DNA of 64,000 nt, taken from NCBI RefSeq assembly GCF_016316925.1, contig NZ_JAEEGB010000015.1, positions 188,244 to 252,243 of the forward strand. The letters run 5' to 3'. Below, in pieces: positions 1 to 9,487 of the stretch. The notes under the pieces were generated by a model. That model was not told the origin of the DNA. It saw only the letters and a program-made list of their open reading frames with translations, and searched no databases. Origin of the DNA: Clostridium aciditolerans (GTDB lineage Bacteria; Bacillota; Clostridia; Clostridiales; Clostridiaceae). The position numbers and the translations under genes are program-made. Positions within the stretch are counted from its first letter, which is position 1; each line of letters begins with the position of its first letter.

Positions 1-787
1 TCTTCTAAGGTAGTATCATACTCCCTGGCAATATTTTTATCTATTATGTTTCCTCCACTTGTTGTCATTCTACTAAAATTCATTTGTCCATTAGAGTATA
101 TATTAACACTTAAATTTTCAGCCCCCATATCAATAAATGCCACTGTTTCATTGATGGAATCTTTATTAATGGGGCCTATACTATGTCCTGAAATATCTAT
201 AGGGGTAATTGCTTATTTATAGTGTGTTTTTCACCATTTATCTCTATATCATTTTTTAGCAACTTATTTATTGAATTGAAATTTACATCTAACACGCTTG
301 GCTTAAGATCTGCGGCTTTAAGTGTCTCAAAGTAACCTTCAGCCATATGTTTTGGATATACAACAACTAATACTTTAAGTTTATTAAGTGAGTTTTCAAA
401 GTTGTCATCTTGAATTGTTTCTAATACTTTGTATTGTATTAAGTAGTCCTCCATAATTATAGGAAGGTACTGCTGTATTTCAAAATTAACCATAGTTTCT
501 AGTTCACTGTCTTCTGCTTTTGGTATGGTTATTTCTCTGTTTATGATTGTTGTGCTATTGGTTGTACAAGTAGCATCTCTAGTTTTGATGCTGTTAATTC
601 CTAATGTATTTTTTATTTCCTGGCTAAGTCTCAGTTTGTCTACTATGTTTCCATCTTCAATACAGTGTAAAGGGGTGTCTACTATTATAGCTCGATCTAT
701 GTATAGTTTATTTTTTTGGTGTTTTCCTATTACTATTTTTGTATTTTGGCTTCCTATATCTAAAGAAAAAATATTTCTTTGAAACAA
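1..787 (-). pseudogene. pilM: Type IV pilus assembly protein PilM, frameshifted and cut by the window edge
   Basis: PilM is an actin-like cytoplasmic ATPase-fold protein that links the pilus motor to the inner-membrane alignment complex. The reading frame opens with FSLDIGSQNTKIVIG, the phosphate-1 loop of the actin/FtsA fold. The best start is TTG at 787, seven bases after AGGAGG at 795-800; a longer ATG frame from 844 has no such site. The frame stops at 197-199, but the next frame carries on with SINETVAFIDMGAENLSVNI and then MTTSGGNIIDKNIA, which is the second half of PilM, up to the window edge. The break lies at or near the GGGG run at 202-205 and one extra base there would restore the gene. 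It could be a real mutation or a sequencing error. It is the last pil gene visible; others may lie outside the window. Confidence 0.85.
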
Positions 788-865
788 ATTAATTCCTCCT
801 AACTGTAGACAATAAAATTTTGAATAAACTAGAAACAACCTCACAGAATATACTTTATGGTGGTA

Positions 866-905
866 AAATAGTGTAAAGTTAAGTTTATTTAACTTTACAC
901 TATTT
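866..905 (-). terminator. Inverted repeat between pilin gene and pilM
   Basis: Seventeen-bp perfect inverted repeat (866-882 with 889-905) around a 6-base loop, directly after the pilin stop codon. The U-tract on the minus strand is weak (TATTTTA). It probably trims transcription after the abundant pilin message, letting a fraction continue into pilM. Confidence 0.65.
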
Positions 906-941
906 AATTTTTAATTATATGCAAAATATATTACTTAAATT

Positions 942-1403
942 TTAGTTATATATCCCATTAGGCGCTGGGAAAAGTTCATTTGTATGAGCCGATGAATCGT
1001 ATACTGTAACAGTCCCATCCTTTGTAATACTTATCCAAAAATCTTTTTTTGCGTTCGTGCTAAATTGCATAGTAGGTATTGATTGTAAGCTACTAGTTAT
1101 ATATCCCCCCGCTGTAACATCAGTTGAAGCTACAGCGTCATTAGCTGGTCTAGTATAGCCACTTTTAATCTCAATATTTAGTCCCCCATCTGGAGGCGCT
1201 ATGTGCCCATTAGTTATCTCTGTTGCCGCTACATTTGCTATTGTTTTTGCGTTTGCTATATCAGCCTTCTTCTTAGCATCATCCTGATAGCCCATAACCT
1301 TTGGAATAGCAATAAGTGATATAATCGCTATAATTGCTATAACAACAATAAGTTCAATCAATGTAAAACCTTTTTTCTTTTTCTTTAATAAATTTTCTGT
1401 CAC
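942..1403 (-). CDS. pilA: Type IV pilin-like protein (class III signal peptide)
   Basis: Predicted major or minor pilin of 153 residues. The N-terminus has a short basic leader ending KKKKKG, then FTLIE with the conserved Glu at +5 and a hydrophobic helix to about residue 34, the exact substrate pattern for prepilin peptidase, which would cut between G12 and F13 and methylate F13. The rest is a small globular head rich in Ala, Thr and Asn without a Cys pair. It follows pilC closely and has a hairpin after it, consistent with extra pilin message. The fold class is certain; whether it is the main fibre subunit or a type II pseudopilin is not. Confidence 0.88.
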   Translation of the reverse strand: MTENLLKKKKKGFTLIELIVVIAIIAIISLIAIPKVMGYQDDAKKKADIANAKTIANVAATEITNGHIAPPDGGLNIEIKSGYTRPANDAVASTDVTAGGYITSSLQSIPTMQFSTNAKKDFWISITKDGTVTVYDSSAHTNELFPAPNGIYN

Positions 1404-1424
1404 TAAAATTTCCTCCCTTATAAT

Positions 1425-2630
1425 TTACTTGACTGTATTAGCCATATCAAACATAGGTAAAGCAATTGATATTATAATAAATCCTATAATCACCCCCATT
1501 ATTAAAATCATAACTGGTTCAAGAATGGATGTTAACTGCTGTACCGCTGCATCTAATTCTTCATCATAGAAGTCTGCGGTCTTATCTAATATATCATCAA
1601 GAGAACCGGATTCTTCTCCAATCTTAACCATCGAATACAACATTGGTGGAAAAATCCCTGTATCTTTTAATGGCTCAGATAAGCCAATTCCCTTAATTAA
1701 CTGATCCTTAACCTCAAGTAATTTGTGCTCCGCTACTTTATTTCCTATTACTTTTGAAACAACCTGTATTCCTTGAATTAGAGTTATTCCGCTATAAAGT
1801 ACCGTGGACAGTGTTCTTGTAAATCTTGTTACAATTATTTTTTCATTCATTCCCTTAACAATGGGAATCTTCAATTTCATTTTACTTGTAAATAATTGTC
1901 CACTTTCTGTTTTAAAGTAATATTTTAATCCAAAAACAATTCCCAGTATTATTAAGATTATTATTGGCCACTTTGTTCTGATTGTGCTGCTTATACTGAG
2001 GAGAATTTTAGTCGGCAACGGAAGTTCTACTCCGCTGCTTTGAAACATTCCAACAAAGGTAGGCATTACAAAGGTTAGAATAAATGTAACAATGGTTATA
2101 GATAAAAAGGCTAGTATTATTGGATAATTCATGGCTCCCCTTATCTTATTGTTTAATTTATTTTCCTTCTCATAGTGAGTAGCCATTCTAAGCATTATTA
2201 AATCTAAGTTACCACTAACTTCTCCCGCTTCTACCATATTAGTAAGGAGCTCTGGAAAGACTCTTTCTTCCTTTTTCATGGCCTGAGATAGGGTTAATCC
2301 CTTTCTTACACTCTCATCAATCTGAACTATACTTTCTCTTAGTTTTTTATTTGGAACTTGCTGTCCAAGCACATTTAGGCATCTAGTTATTGTAGCCCCT
2401 GCATTTAACATCGTATAAAACTGCCTGCAAAATATAGCAATATCCTTAACCTTAACTTTAGTAAAGGAATTTAGTTCAATTTTAGTACCTTCAACAATTT
2501 CCTCAATTTTTAAAGGATAATAATTATTAGTTCTTATCATAGCCATAACATCTTCTTTTGTATTTGCTGTATATGTTCCCTCTAATCTTTCTCCATTTTG
2601 ATTCATTACTTTATACCTGTAATTTGGCAT
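1425..2630 (-). CDS. pilC: Type IV pilus inner-membrane platform protein PilC
   Basis: Polytopic inner-membrane protein of 401 residues, the usual family length, which couples the PilB motor to pilin polymerisation. Two T2SSF domains can be seen, about residues 68-190 and 270-392, each with a cytoplasmic helical bundle (FCRQFYTMLNAGATI and FTRTLSTVLYSGITL are the paired repeats) followed by membrane helices near 165-190, 220-240 and 370-395. It lies 34 bases after pilB and 21 bases before the pilin gene, so the three are co-transcribed. GspF of type II secretion is the alternative name, but no secretin or other type II secretion gene is seen. Confidence 0.93.
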   Translation of the reverse strand: MPNYRYKVMNQNGERLEGTYTANTKEDVMAMIRTNNYYPLKIEEIVEGTKIELNSFTKVKVKDIAIFCRQFYTMLNAGATITRCLNVLGQQVPNKKLRESIVQIDESVRKGLTLSQAMKKEERVFPELLTNMVEAGEVSGNLDLIMLRMATHYEKENKLNNKIRGAMNYPIILAFLSITIVTFILTFVMPTFVGMFQSSGVELPLPTKILLSISSTIRTKWPIIILIILGIVFGLKYYFKTESGQLFTSKMKLKIPIVKGMNEKIIVTRFTRTLSTVLYSGITLIQGIQVVSKVIGNKVAEHKLLEVKDQLIKGIGLSEPLKDTGIFPPMLYSMVKIGEESGSLDDILDKTADFYDEELDAAVQQLTSILEPVMILIMGVIIGFIIISIALPMFDMANTVK

Positions 2631-2664
2631 AATGTAAAATCACCTCTTTTACTCTTACCTATTA

Positions 2665-4362
2665 CTACTCTTTTAAGTAAGCTATTTTTACAAGTTCTTC
2701 AACTGTAGTAATTCCTCTAAGTACAAGATCCTTACAAGCCATATTTATTGTCCTCATACCTTTTTTTATAGATAAATCTCTGATTACATCACTATTGCTG
2801 CCCATCATAATAGTCTCTCTATGATCTCTTGTAATTTCCATAATCTCATATACACCGGTTCTACCTTCATATCCAGTATTATTGCAATGACCACAGCCAT
2901 TACCCCTACTAAGAATCAGATTTTCACTTTCATTTACTCCTAATAGTCTCTTTTCATATTCATTAGCCGTATATGAAACCTTACAGCGTGAACATACTTT
3001 TCTAATAAGTCTTTGGGCTATAACTCCGGATATTGATGTTGCTGCTAAATAAGGCTCTATTCCCATATCAATGAGTCTAACTATAGAGGATGAGGCATCA
3101 TTAGTATGAATGGTACTTAGAACTAAATGCCCTGTGATAGCTGCTCTTATGGCAATTTGAGCTGTTTCATTATCTCTTATCTCACCTATCATTATGATAT
3201 CCGGGTCTTGTCTTAATATAGACCTAAGTCCTGAAGCAAAGGTCATCCCTGCTTTTATGTTTACATTTACTTGATTTATCCCATCTATCATATATTCCAC
3301 AGGATCTTCTACGGTAACAATGTTCTTATTACCAGAGTTTAAATCATTAAGTAAAGAATATAGTGTCGTAGATTTACCACTTCCTGTTGGTCCTGTAACC
3401 AAAATAATTCCATATGGATTCTTAATTATATTATCTAATTGGTTTAATTCACTATCTATCATTCCTAGATTTTCTCTGCCAACTAAATAACTATCTCTAT
3501 TTAGTACTCTTATAACAGCCTTTTCACCATATACCGTAGGAAGTATAGACACTCTAAGGTCTATATCTTTTTCTCCTACTTTTGTCAGTATTCTACCATC
3601 CTGAGGTATTCTTCTTTCTGCTATATTAAGATTTGAAAGAATTTTAATTCTAGTTACTAAAGCAGCAAGAGTTTCTTTAGATAATCTTGATATCTCTTGA
3701 AGCTCTCCATCTATTCTATATCTTATTTTTACGTATTTCTCGAAAGGCTCTATATGTATATCACTTGCTCTGGCTTCTACTGCATTTTTTATTAGGTAAT
3801 CCACCATCTTTACTACTGGAGCATTCTTTACATCATTAAATTCAATTTGATCATCTTCTAGTTCATTTTGCTTTGCATCCTCTAACTTTTCTTTTGATAA
3901 TTCCTCAGCAGCTTTTTGGACCTGTTGATCAGAATAATATCTCTCAATTGTACTAATAATCTCCTTCTTAGTAGCTATATAGGATTGTACCTCAAAACCT
4001 GATGCTATTCTTATATCATCTATAGCAAAAATGTTTAATGGATCCCACATGGCTATTAATATTTTATTTGCACTAAAACCTATAGGAATCAAATTATGCT
4101 TTACCGCTAAGGTCTCTGGAATACTTTTTATAGCTTTTCTATCAATATTTATATCATCTAGTTTAATTCTCTTAATACCTAACTGCTTTTCTAAAACAGC
4201 TATAATCTCTTCTTCAGCAACTAAGCCTTCATCTATTAGTAGTTCTCCTAATCTTTTCCCTTGAGCCCTTTGTCTTCTTAGAGCTTGTTCAAGTTGCTGC
4301 ATCGATATCTTTCCTTCTTCTACAAGCATATCTCCTAGTCGCTTTTTTATCCTAATACTCAT
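2665..4362 (-). CDS. pilB: Type IV pilus assembly ATPase PilB
   Basis: Hexameric motor ATPase that drives pilus extension, 565 residues. An N-terminal MshEN-type domain (about 1-140, with the LGELLIDEGL pattern) precedes the GspE ATPase core. Walker A is GPTGSGKST at 324-332, Walker B DIIMIGEIRD near 388-397, followed by His box residues. The zinc-binding tetracysteine is C457, C460, C490 and C493. MshEN domains in this family can bind c-di-GMP, so extension could be nucleotide-controlled, but that is inferred. There is no PilT retraction ATPase in the window. It is separated from pilD by about 160 AT-rich bases that could hold its own promoter. Confidence 0.95.
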   Translation of the reverse strand: MSIRIKKRLGDMLVEEGKISMQQLEQALRRQRAQGKRLGELLIDEGLVAEEEIIAVLEKQLGIKRIKLDDINIDRKAIKSIPETLAVKHNLIPIGFSANKILIAMWDPLNIFAIDDIRIASGFEVQSYIATKKEIISTIERYYSDQQVQKAAEELSKEKLEDAKQNELEDDQIEFNDVKNAPVVKMVDYLIKNAVEARASDIHIEPFEKYVKIRYRIDGELQEISRLSKETLAALVTRIKILSNLNIAERRIPQDGRILTKVGEKDIDLRVSILPTVYGEKAVIRVLNRDSYLVGRENLGMIDSELNQLDNIIKNPYGIILVTGPTGSGKSTTLYSLLNDLNSGNKNIVTVEDPVEYMIDGINQVNVNIKAGMTFASGLRSILRQDPDIIMIGEIRDNETAQIAIRAAITGHLVLSTIHTNDASSSIVRLIDMGIEPYLAATSISGVIAQRLIRKVCSRCKVSYTANEYEKRLLGVNESENLILSRGNGCGHCNNTGYEGRTGVYEIMEITRDHRETIMMGSNSDVIRDLSIKKGMRTINMACKDLVLRGITTVEELVKIAYLKE

Positions 4363-4525
4363 GTTTATCCCTCTATAAAATATAATAAATTATTCATTAT
4401 AATTTCTTGCATATAAAATTAAATGTTAAAACTTAAGTCGTTGTCGAATATATTCTTATCTCAAATTATTTAATAGGTAGGTGAATATTCTCTTATTAAT
4501 ATATATTCTAGATATTTTAAGAAAA

Positions 4526-5281
4526 TTAGAATATTAATGACATGTAAAAAGAAAAAATTTTCTCTCCTGCTAGTACACATAGTATAGATGATAAGGCTAT
4601 ATATGGCCCAAAAGGTATGTAATCTTTTCTTGACTTTTTTCCTAGCAGAATAAGAGTTAGTGCTGATATTGATCCAATAATAAATGATAAAAACAACATT
4701 AATATAGTAAGTTTAAATCCAAGAAATAATCCACTCATTAGGCATATTTCAGCGTCACCCCAGCCCATGCCACCTTTAGTTATTAGAATTATTAATGCTA
4801 AAAATCCTCCACCTAAAATTCCACCGTAAATATAGCTTTTTACTGGAAGCATATTGTAAGTCAATACCCCTATGAATATTACTCCAGAAACTATACCTGA
4901 TAATGTGGTAGAAAAATATACGTCTGTAGTATCATAATCAATCATTCCAATGACAATCAGAAAGCTTATAAAGGTAGTATATTTTACAAAATCAAATGTT
5001 AAGCCATATACGCTATAGTTTGCTAAAAATAATAACGCTGTTATAAACTCTACCATCGGATATCTTATTGATATTTTTTCTGTGCAATACCTACATTTTC
5101 CTTTTAAAAGTATATAACTTATTATAGGAATCAAATCATACCACTTAATTTCCTTTTTACAGTTTGTACAATGTGATGGAGGAAAAGCGATAGATTCTCC
5201 TCTTGGTATTCTATATATACATACATTCAAAAAACTGCCAATTACTGCTCCAAAAATGAAAATTATATAATAAATAATCAT
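4526..5281 (-). CDS. pilD: Prepilin leader peptidase / N-methyltransferase PilD
   Basis: Aspartic membrane protease of 251 residues that cleaves and N-methylates prepilins. The N-terminal methyltransferase part has the zinc-type pairs C38/C41 and C63/C66 on the cytoplasmic loop. The two catalytic aspartates are D115 (GMIDYDT) and D176 in the GxGD-type motif GMGWGD. About eight hydrophobic segments fit the family. It is the first gene of the pil operon as seen here. Upstream lie about 110 AT-rich bases and then the terminator of a short transcript at 5394-5503. Confidence 0.94.
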   Translation of the reverse strand: MIIYYIIFIFGAVIGSFLNVCIYRIPRGESIAFPPSHCTNCKKEIKWYDLIPIISYILLKGKCRYCTEKISIRYPMVEFITALLFLANYSVYGLTFDFVKYTTFISFLIVIGMIDYDTTDVYFSTTLSGIVSGVIFIGVLTYNMLPVKSYIYGGILGGGFLALIILITKGGMGWGDAEICLMSGLFLGFKLTILMLFLSFIIGSISALTLILLGKKSRKDYIPFGPYIALSSILCVLAGEKIFSFYMSLIF

Positions 5282-5393
5282 CTCAATTCCTCATTGCTAT
5301 TTTTATAATAATTAACACTTTACTATAAACTATAAATTAATTCTAAAGTGTCATTAAATATAATTAAATTTTTAAAATAATATATAAAATAAA

Positions 5394-5446
5394 GCCCTAT
5401 ATTTATAAAGTCATAAAACATTTTATGACTTTATAAATAGAGGGCC
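5394..5446 (-). terminator. Long 25-bp hairpin ending the short transcript ahead of pilD
   Basis: Two 25-base arms pair with a single mismatch and a very short loop, one arm at 5394-5418 and its partner at 5422-5446. On the minus strand a U-rich stretch (TTTATTTTATATA) follows. It ends a small transcription unit that starts near 5540 and could also work as an attenuator for the pil operon, whose first gene begins 113 bases further on. Confidence 0.8.
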
Positions 5447-5503
5447 GGTTGCATCATTAACTCCACACATACCACAGATGCCCAGTTTGGCAATGTGCTT
5501 CAT
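5423..5503 (-). CDS. Possible 26-residue Cys-containing peptide, or structured leader RNA
   Basis: An ATG frame of 26 codons reads MKHIAKLGICGM then CGVNDATGPLFIKS and stops inside the loop of the following terminator. AGGGA lies 4-5 bases before the ATG and AT-rich promoter-like sequence (TATAAT) lies upstream near 5519-5530. The region is clearly richer in GC than its surroundings and uses codons uncommon here (CTG, GGC, GCC, ACC, ATC), so selection may act on the RNA and not on a peptide. I do not recognise either a peptide family or a riboswitch class. Treat it as a candidate only. Confidence 0.35.
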   Translation of the reverse strand: MKHIAKLGICGMCGVNDATGPLFIKS

Positions 5504-5624
5504 AGTATCCCTAATATTATATTATATAGTATTATTTTAACATATTGGAAAATTATTCTCAACGCCTTTTACATATTATGACTTATTTTTCAATATAATT
5601 TTTGTATAAATTACTACATAAAAA

Positions 5625-5650
5625 AGCGTTATGGCCAAAACCATAACGCT
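5625..5650 (-). terminator. Terminator of groESL
   Basis: Ten-bp perfect stem (AGCGTTATGG with CCATAACGCT) with a 6-base loop, 14 bases after the groEL stop, followed on the minus strand by a run of T. Confidence 0.9.
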
Positions 5651-5663
5651 CTTATTTTTTATT

Positions 5664-7313
<1,650 letters not shown>

Positions 7314-7353
7314 TCATTATATTTAATGTACGTTATAAACCATTTTTAGTGTA

Positions 7354-7638
<285 letters not shown>

Positions 7639-7695
7639 TTAAACCCCTCCTTAAAATTATATGTTATATTTAAAATTATTTTGTTAACTTTGTTG

Positions 7696-7722
7696 TTAGC
7701 ACTCATCACTCTTGAGTGCTAA
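7696..7722 (-). promoter_or_regulatory. CIRCE operator (HrcA binding site)
   Basis: Perfect match to TTAGCACTC-N9-GAGTGCTAA, immediately upstream of groES and overlapping the expected transcription start. HrcA repressor binding here is the established heat-shock control of groESL in Firmicutes; hrcA itself is not in the window. Confidence 0.97.
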
Positions 7723-7729
7723 TACAATT

Positions 7730-7735
7730 ATTATA
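7730..7735 (-). promoter_or_regulatory. -10 box of the groESL promoter
   Basis: TATAAT on the minus strand, eight bases upstream of CIRCE, so the operator covers the start site. A -35 box is not clear; TTGAAA lies about 20 bases further upstream, which is longer than ideal. Confidence 0.6.
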
Positions 7736-7965
7736 ATAAATAATTGTATTTACATTTTCAAATTCTAATTTTCAACTTAATCTATTGTTAATGGCGAAAT
7801 AAGCAAACAGCGTTAAATTAAATAGGTATTTCTCCCCATTTCTACTAATTTCATTATTATACTATTTGATCAAAATTTTTTCACCTCAAAAACATACATC
7901 TATATTATTTTCCCTATTTTACGGTTATAATACCATTATAACAAAATTTTCTATATTTTTAGCTT
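7736..7965. other. AT-rich divergent intergenic region, no gene seen
   Basis: About 230 bases between the groESL promoter and the DUF1461 gene. I see no open frame, hairpin or known RNA motif. It must hold the rightward promoter for the gene at 7966, but no clear -35/-10 pair stands out. Confidence 0.5.
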
Positions 7966-8625
7966 ATGAAAGGAATGATTATCATAGATAAATTGCTAAA
8001 AGGTTTGCTTAGATTAATATTTTCTATCTCGCTATTTTTGTTTGTTATAATTTCATCAGTTAAAATCACTCTTAATTTTAGACCTTTATATTATTTTGAT
8101 ATAAAATATTTAAATTTAGAAAAGTATACAAGCTTAAATAATCTTCAAATAAAATCAACCTATGACTACCTTATAAACTACTTAAACTCAAATAAGTCTA
8201 TGGATTTTAATATTCCTCTTCTTCCATCATCACAAGAAGGAATAATTCATTTTATTGAGGTAAAAAAACTTTTTTTAAAATTTAATTTCATTTTAACTAT
8301 TTGTACTTTGATAACTATATTTGCAATATACTTTGCTATTAAGTATAAAGATTATCTATTTTTAAAGTGGTGCTCTAACATTATTTTTTCTACTTGTTTT
8401 CTTCTTTTAAGCGGTTTCCTTTGGAATTTTGATAAATGCTTTACTTTTTTTCACAAACTATTTTTCAATAATGACTATTGGCTTCTTGATCCTAAAACTG
8501 ATCCTGTTATTAATATCTTGCCAGAAACTTATTTTCTACACTGTGCTCTGCTTATACTTTTACTAGTAATAGGCTGCAGTATCTTACTTAGACTGCTATA
8601 CAGAAAAATAAGAGATGATAAGTGA
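7966..8625 (+). CDS. DUF1461 / TIGR01906 family integral membrane protein
   Basis: Integral membrane protein of 219 residues, function unknown. Four hydrophobic segments are visible (about 15-35, 100-122, 132-152, 188-208), with a large extracytoplasmic loop after the first. The family hallmark DPxxDPVIxxLPExxF is present as DPKTDPVINILPETYF near residues 171-186. No good ribosome binding site precedes the ATG at 7966 or the in-frame ATG at 7975, so the start is uncertain. The last codons are part of a terminator shared with the convergent gene. Confidence 0.8.
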   Translation: MKGMIIIDKLLKGLLRLIFSISLFLFVIISSVKITLNFRPLYYFDIKYLNLEKYTSLNNLQIKSTYDYLINYLNSNKSMDFNIPLLPSSQEGIIHFIEVKKLFLKFNFILTICTLITIFAIYFAIKYKDYLFLKWCSNIIFSTCFLLLSGFLWNFDKCFTFFHKLFFNNDYWLLDPKTDPVINILPETYFLHCALLILLLVIGCSILLRLLYRKIRDDK

Positions 8626-8647
8626 ACATAATTTACTTATCATCTCT
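8611..8647. terminator. Bidirectional terminator inside both convergent coding ends
   Basis: Thirteen-bp perfect inverted repeat, 8611-8623 with 8635-8647. Each arm encodes the last residues of the gene reading into it, so both proteins end in RDDK. Confidence 0.8.
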
Positions 8648-9355
8648 TGCATAACTTTTCTTCATTAGTCCTTTTACTATCTTTTCTCCTTTAAAAACTC
8701 CTACTATGAATAAACATATAGATATAGCAGCTATTATAATCAACAATAACTTATTTCCACTGTTAATTTTGGCTCCAAAATAAGCGGATACTAAGATTCC
8801 CGGAAGCCTTGCTATTGTTGAGTACTTTATGAAGTCTTTAAAGTTTATACTTGAAATACCACAAATATATGCCAATGCATCCTTAGGTATACCTGGAATT
8901 AAATATAATAGAAAAACGATAGTATTTATACTTCCTATATTAAGTATTCTATTAAAAAACTTAAGGTCTTTTTTTGATATTATTTTATTTACTAAAGGTT
9001 TGCCATAGTAGGATGAAAATCCATAGGCTAGAGCACTACCTATCGTTATTCCCACAATAGATAAAACACTTCCCCAAAGCGTTCCATATATGTAACCGCC
9101 AGCAATTTGTATTATTTCGCCTGGAATAAAAAATGCTACTACCTGAAGTATTTGTAATAGAATATATGCTAGAATACTATAGTTCCCATATGACATAATT
9201 ATATTCTTAACTTTATTTGGATCCCTTAGAATATGAGAGTATTTTACATAATATTCATGTGCCGTAAAGATAAAAAAAATCATAACTAACACAAGCATTA
9301 TATGAGATTTGTATTTAGACAGTTTATTATAAAAATCTTGCAAAATTTCCTTCAT
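8633..9355 (-). CDS. TVP38/TMEM64 (DedA-like, VTT domain) membrane protein
   Basis: Polytopic membrane protein of 240 residues. The VTT domain covers about residues 65-190 with its signature re-entrant Pro/Gly segments, FIPGEIIQIAGGYIYG and LYLIPGIPKDALAYICG, and the Phe/Gly-rich stretch YGFSSYYGKPL between them. Relatives act as lipid scramblases or flippases or affect envelope homeostasis; the substrate here cannot be read from the sequence. Single-gene unit, convergent with the DUF1461 gene, which is also a membrane protein. Confidence 0.85.
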   Translation of the reverse strand: MKEILQDFYNKLSKYKSHIMLVLVMIFFIFTAHEYYVKYSHILRDPNKVKNIIMSYGNYSILAYILLQILQVVAFFIPGEIIQIAGGYIYGTLWGSVLSIVGITIGSALAYGFSSYYGKPLVNKIISKKDLKFFNRILNIGSINTIVFLLYLIPGIPKDALAYICGISSINFKDFIKYSTIARLPGILVSAYFGAKINSGNKLLLIIIAAISICLFIVGVFKGEKIVKGLMKKSYARDDK

Positions 9356-9449
9356 TTTGATTTCTCCTAGTATAGGTAAAATTTAATTTATTTATATATT
9401 ATCTTACAATTTTATCAAAGTAAACTTAATTTTTTACAAAATAAAAAAA

Positions 9450-9480
9450 ACTTTGAATAAAGCCTAGCTTTACTCAAAGT
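9450..9480 (-). terminator. Terminator of the hydrogenase gene
   Basis: Near-perfect 14-bp stem (ACTTTGAATAAAGC with GCTTTACTCAAAGT) with a short loop, eight bases after the stop, followed by a T run on the minus strand. Confidence 0.88.
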
Positions 9481-9487
9481 TAAATAA

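Noticed and set aside
5400-5520. c-di-GMP riboswitch controlling the pil operon
   Set aside because: Class I and II aptamer core motifs could not be matched to the sequence; the idea comes only from the pil context in other clostridia.
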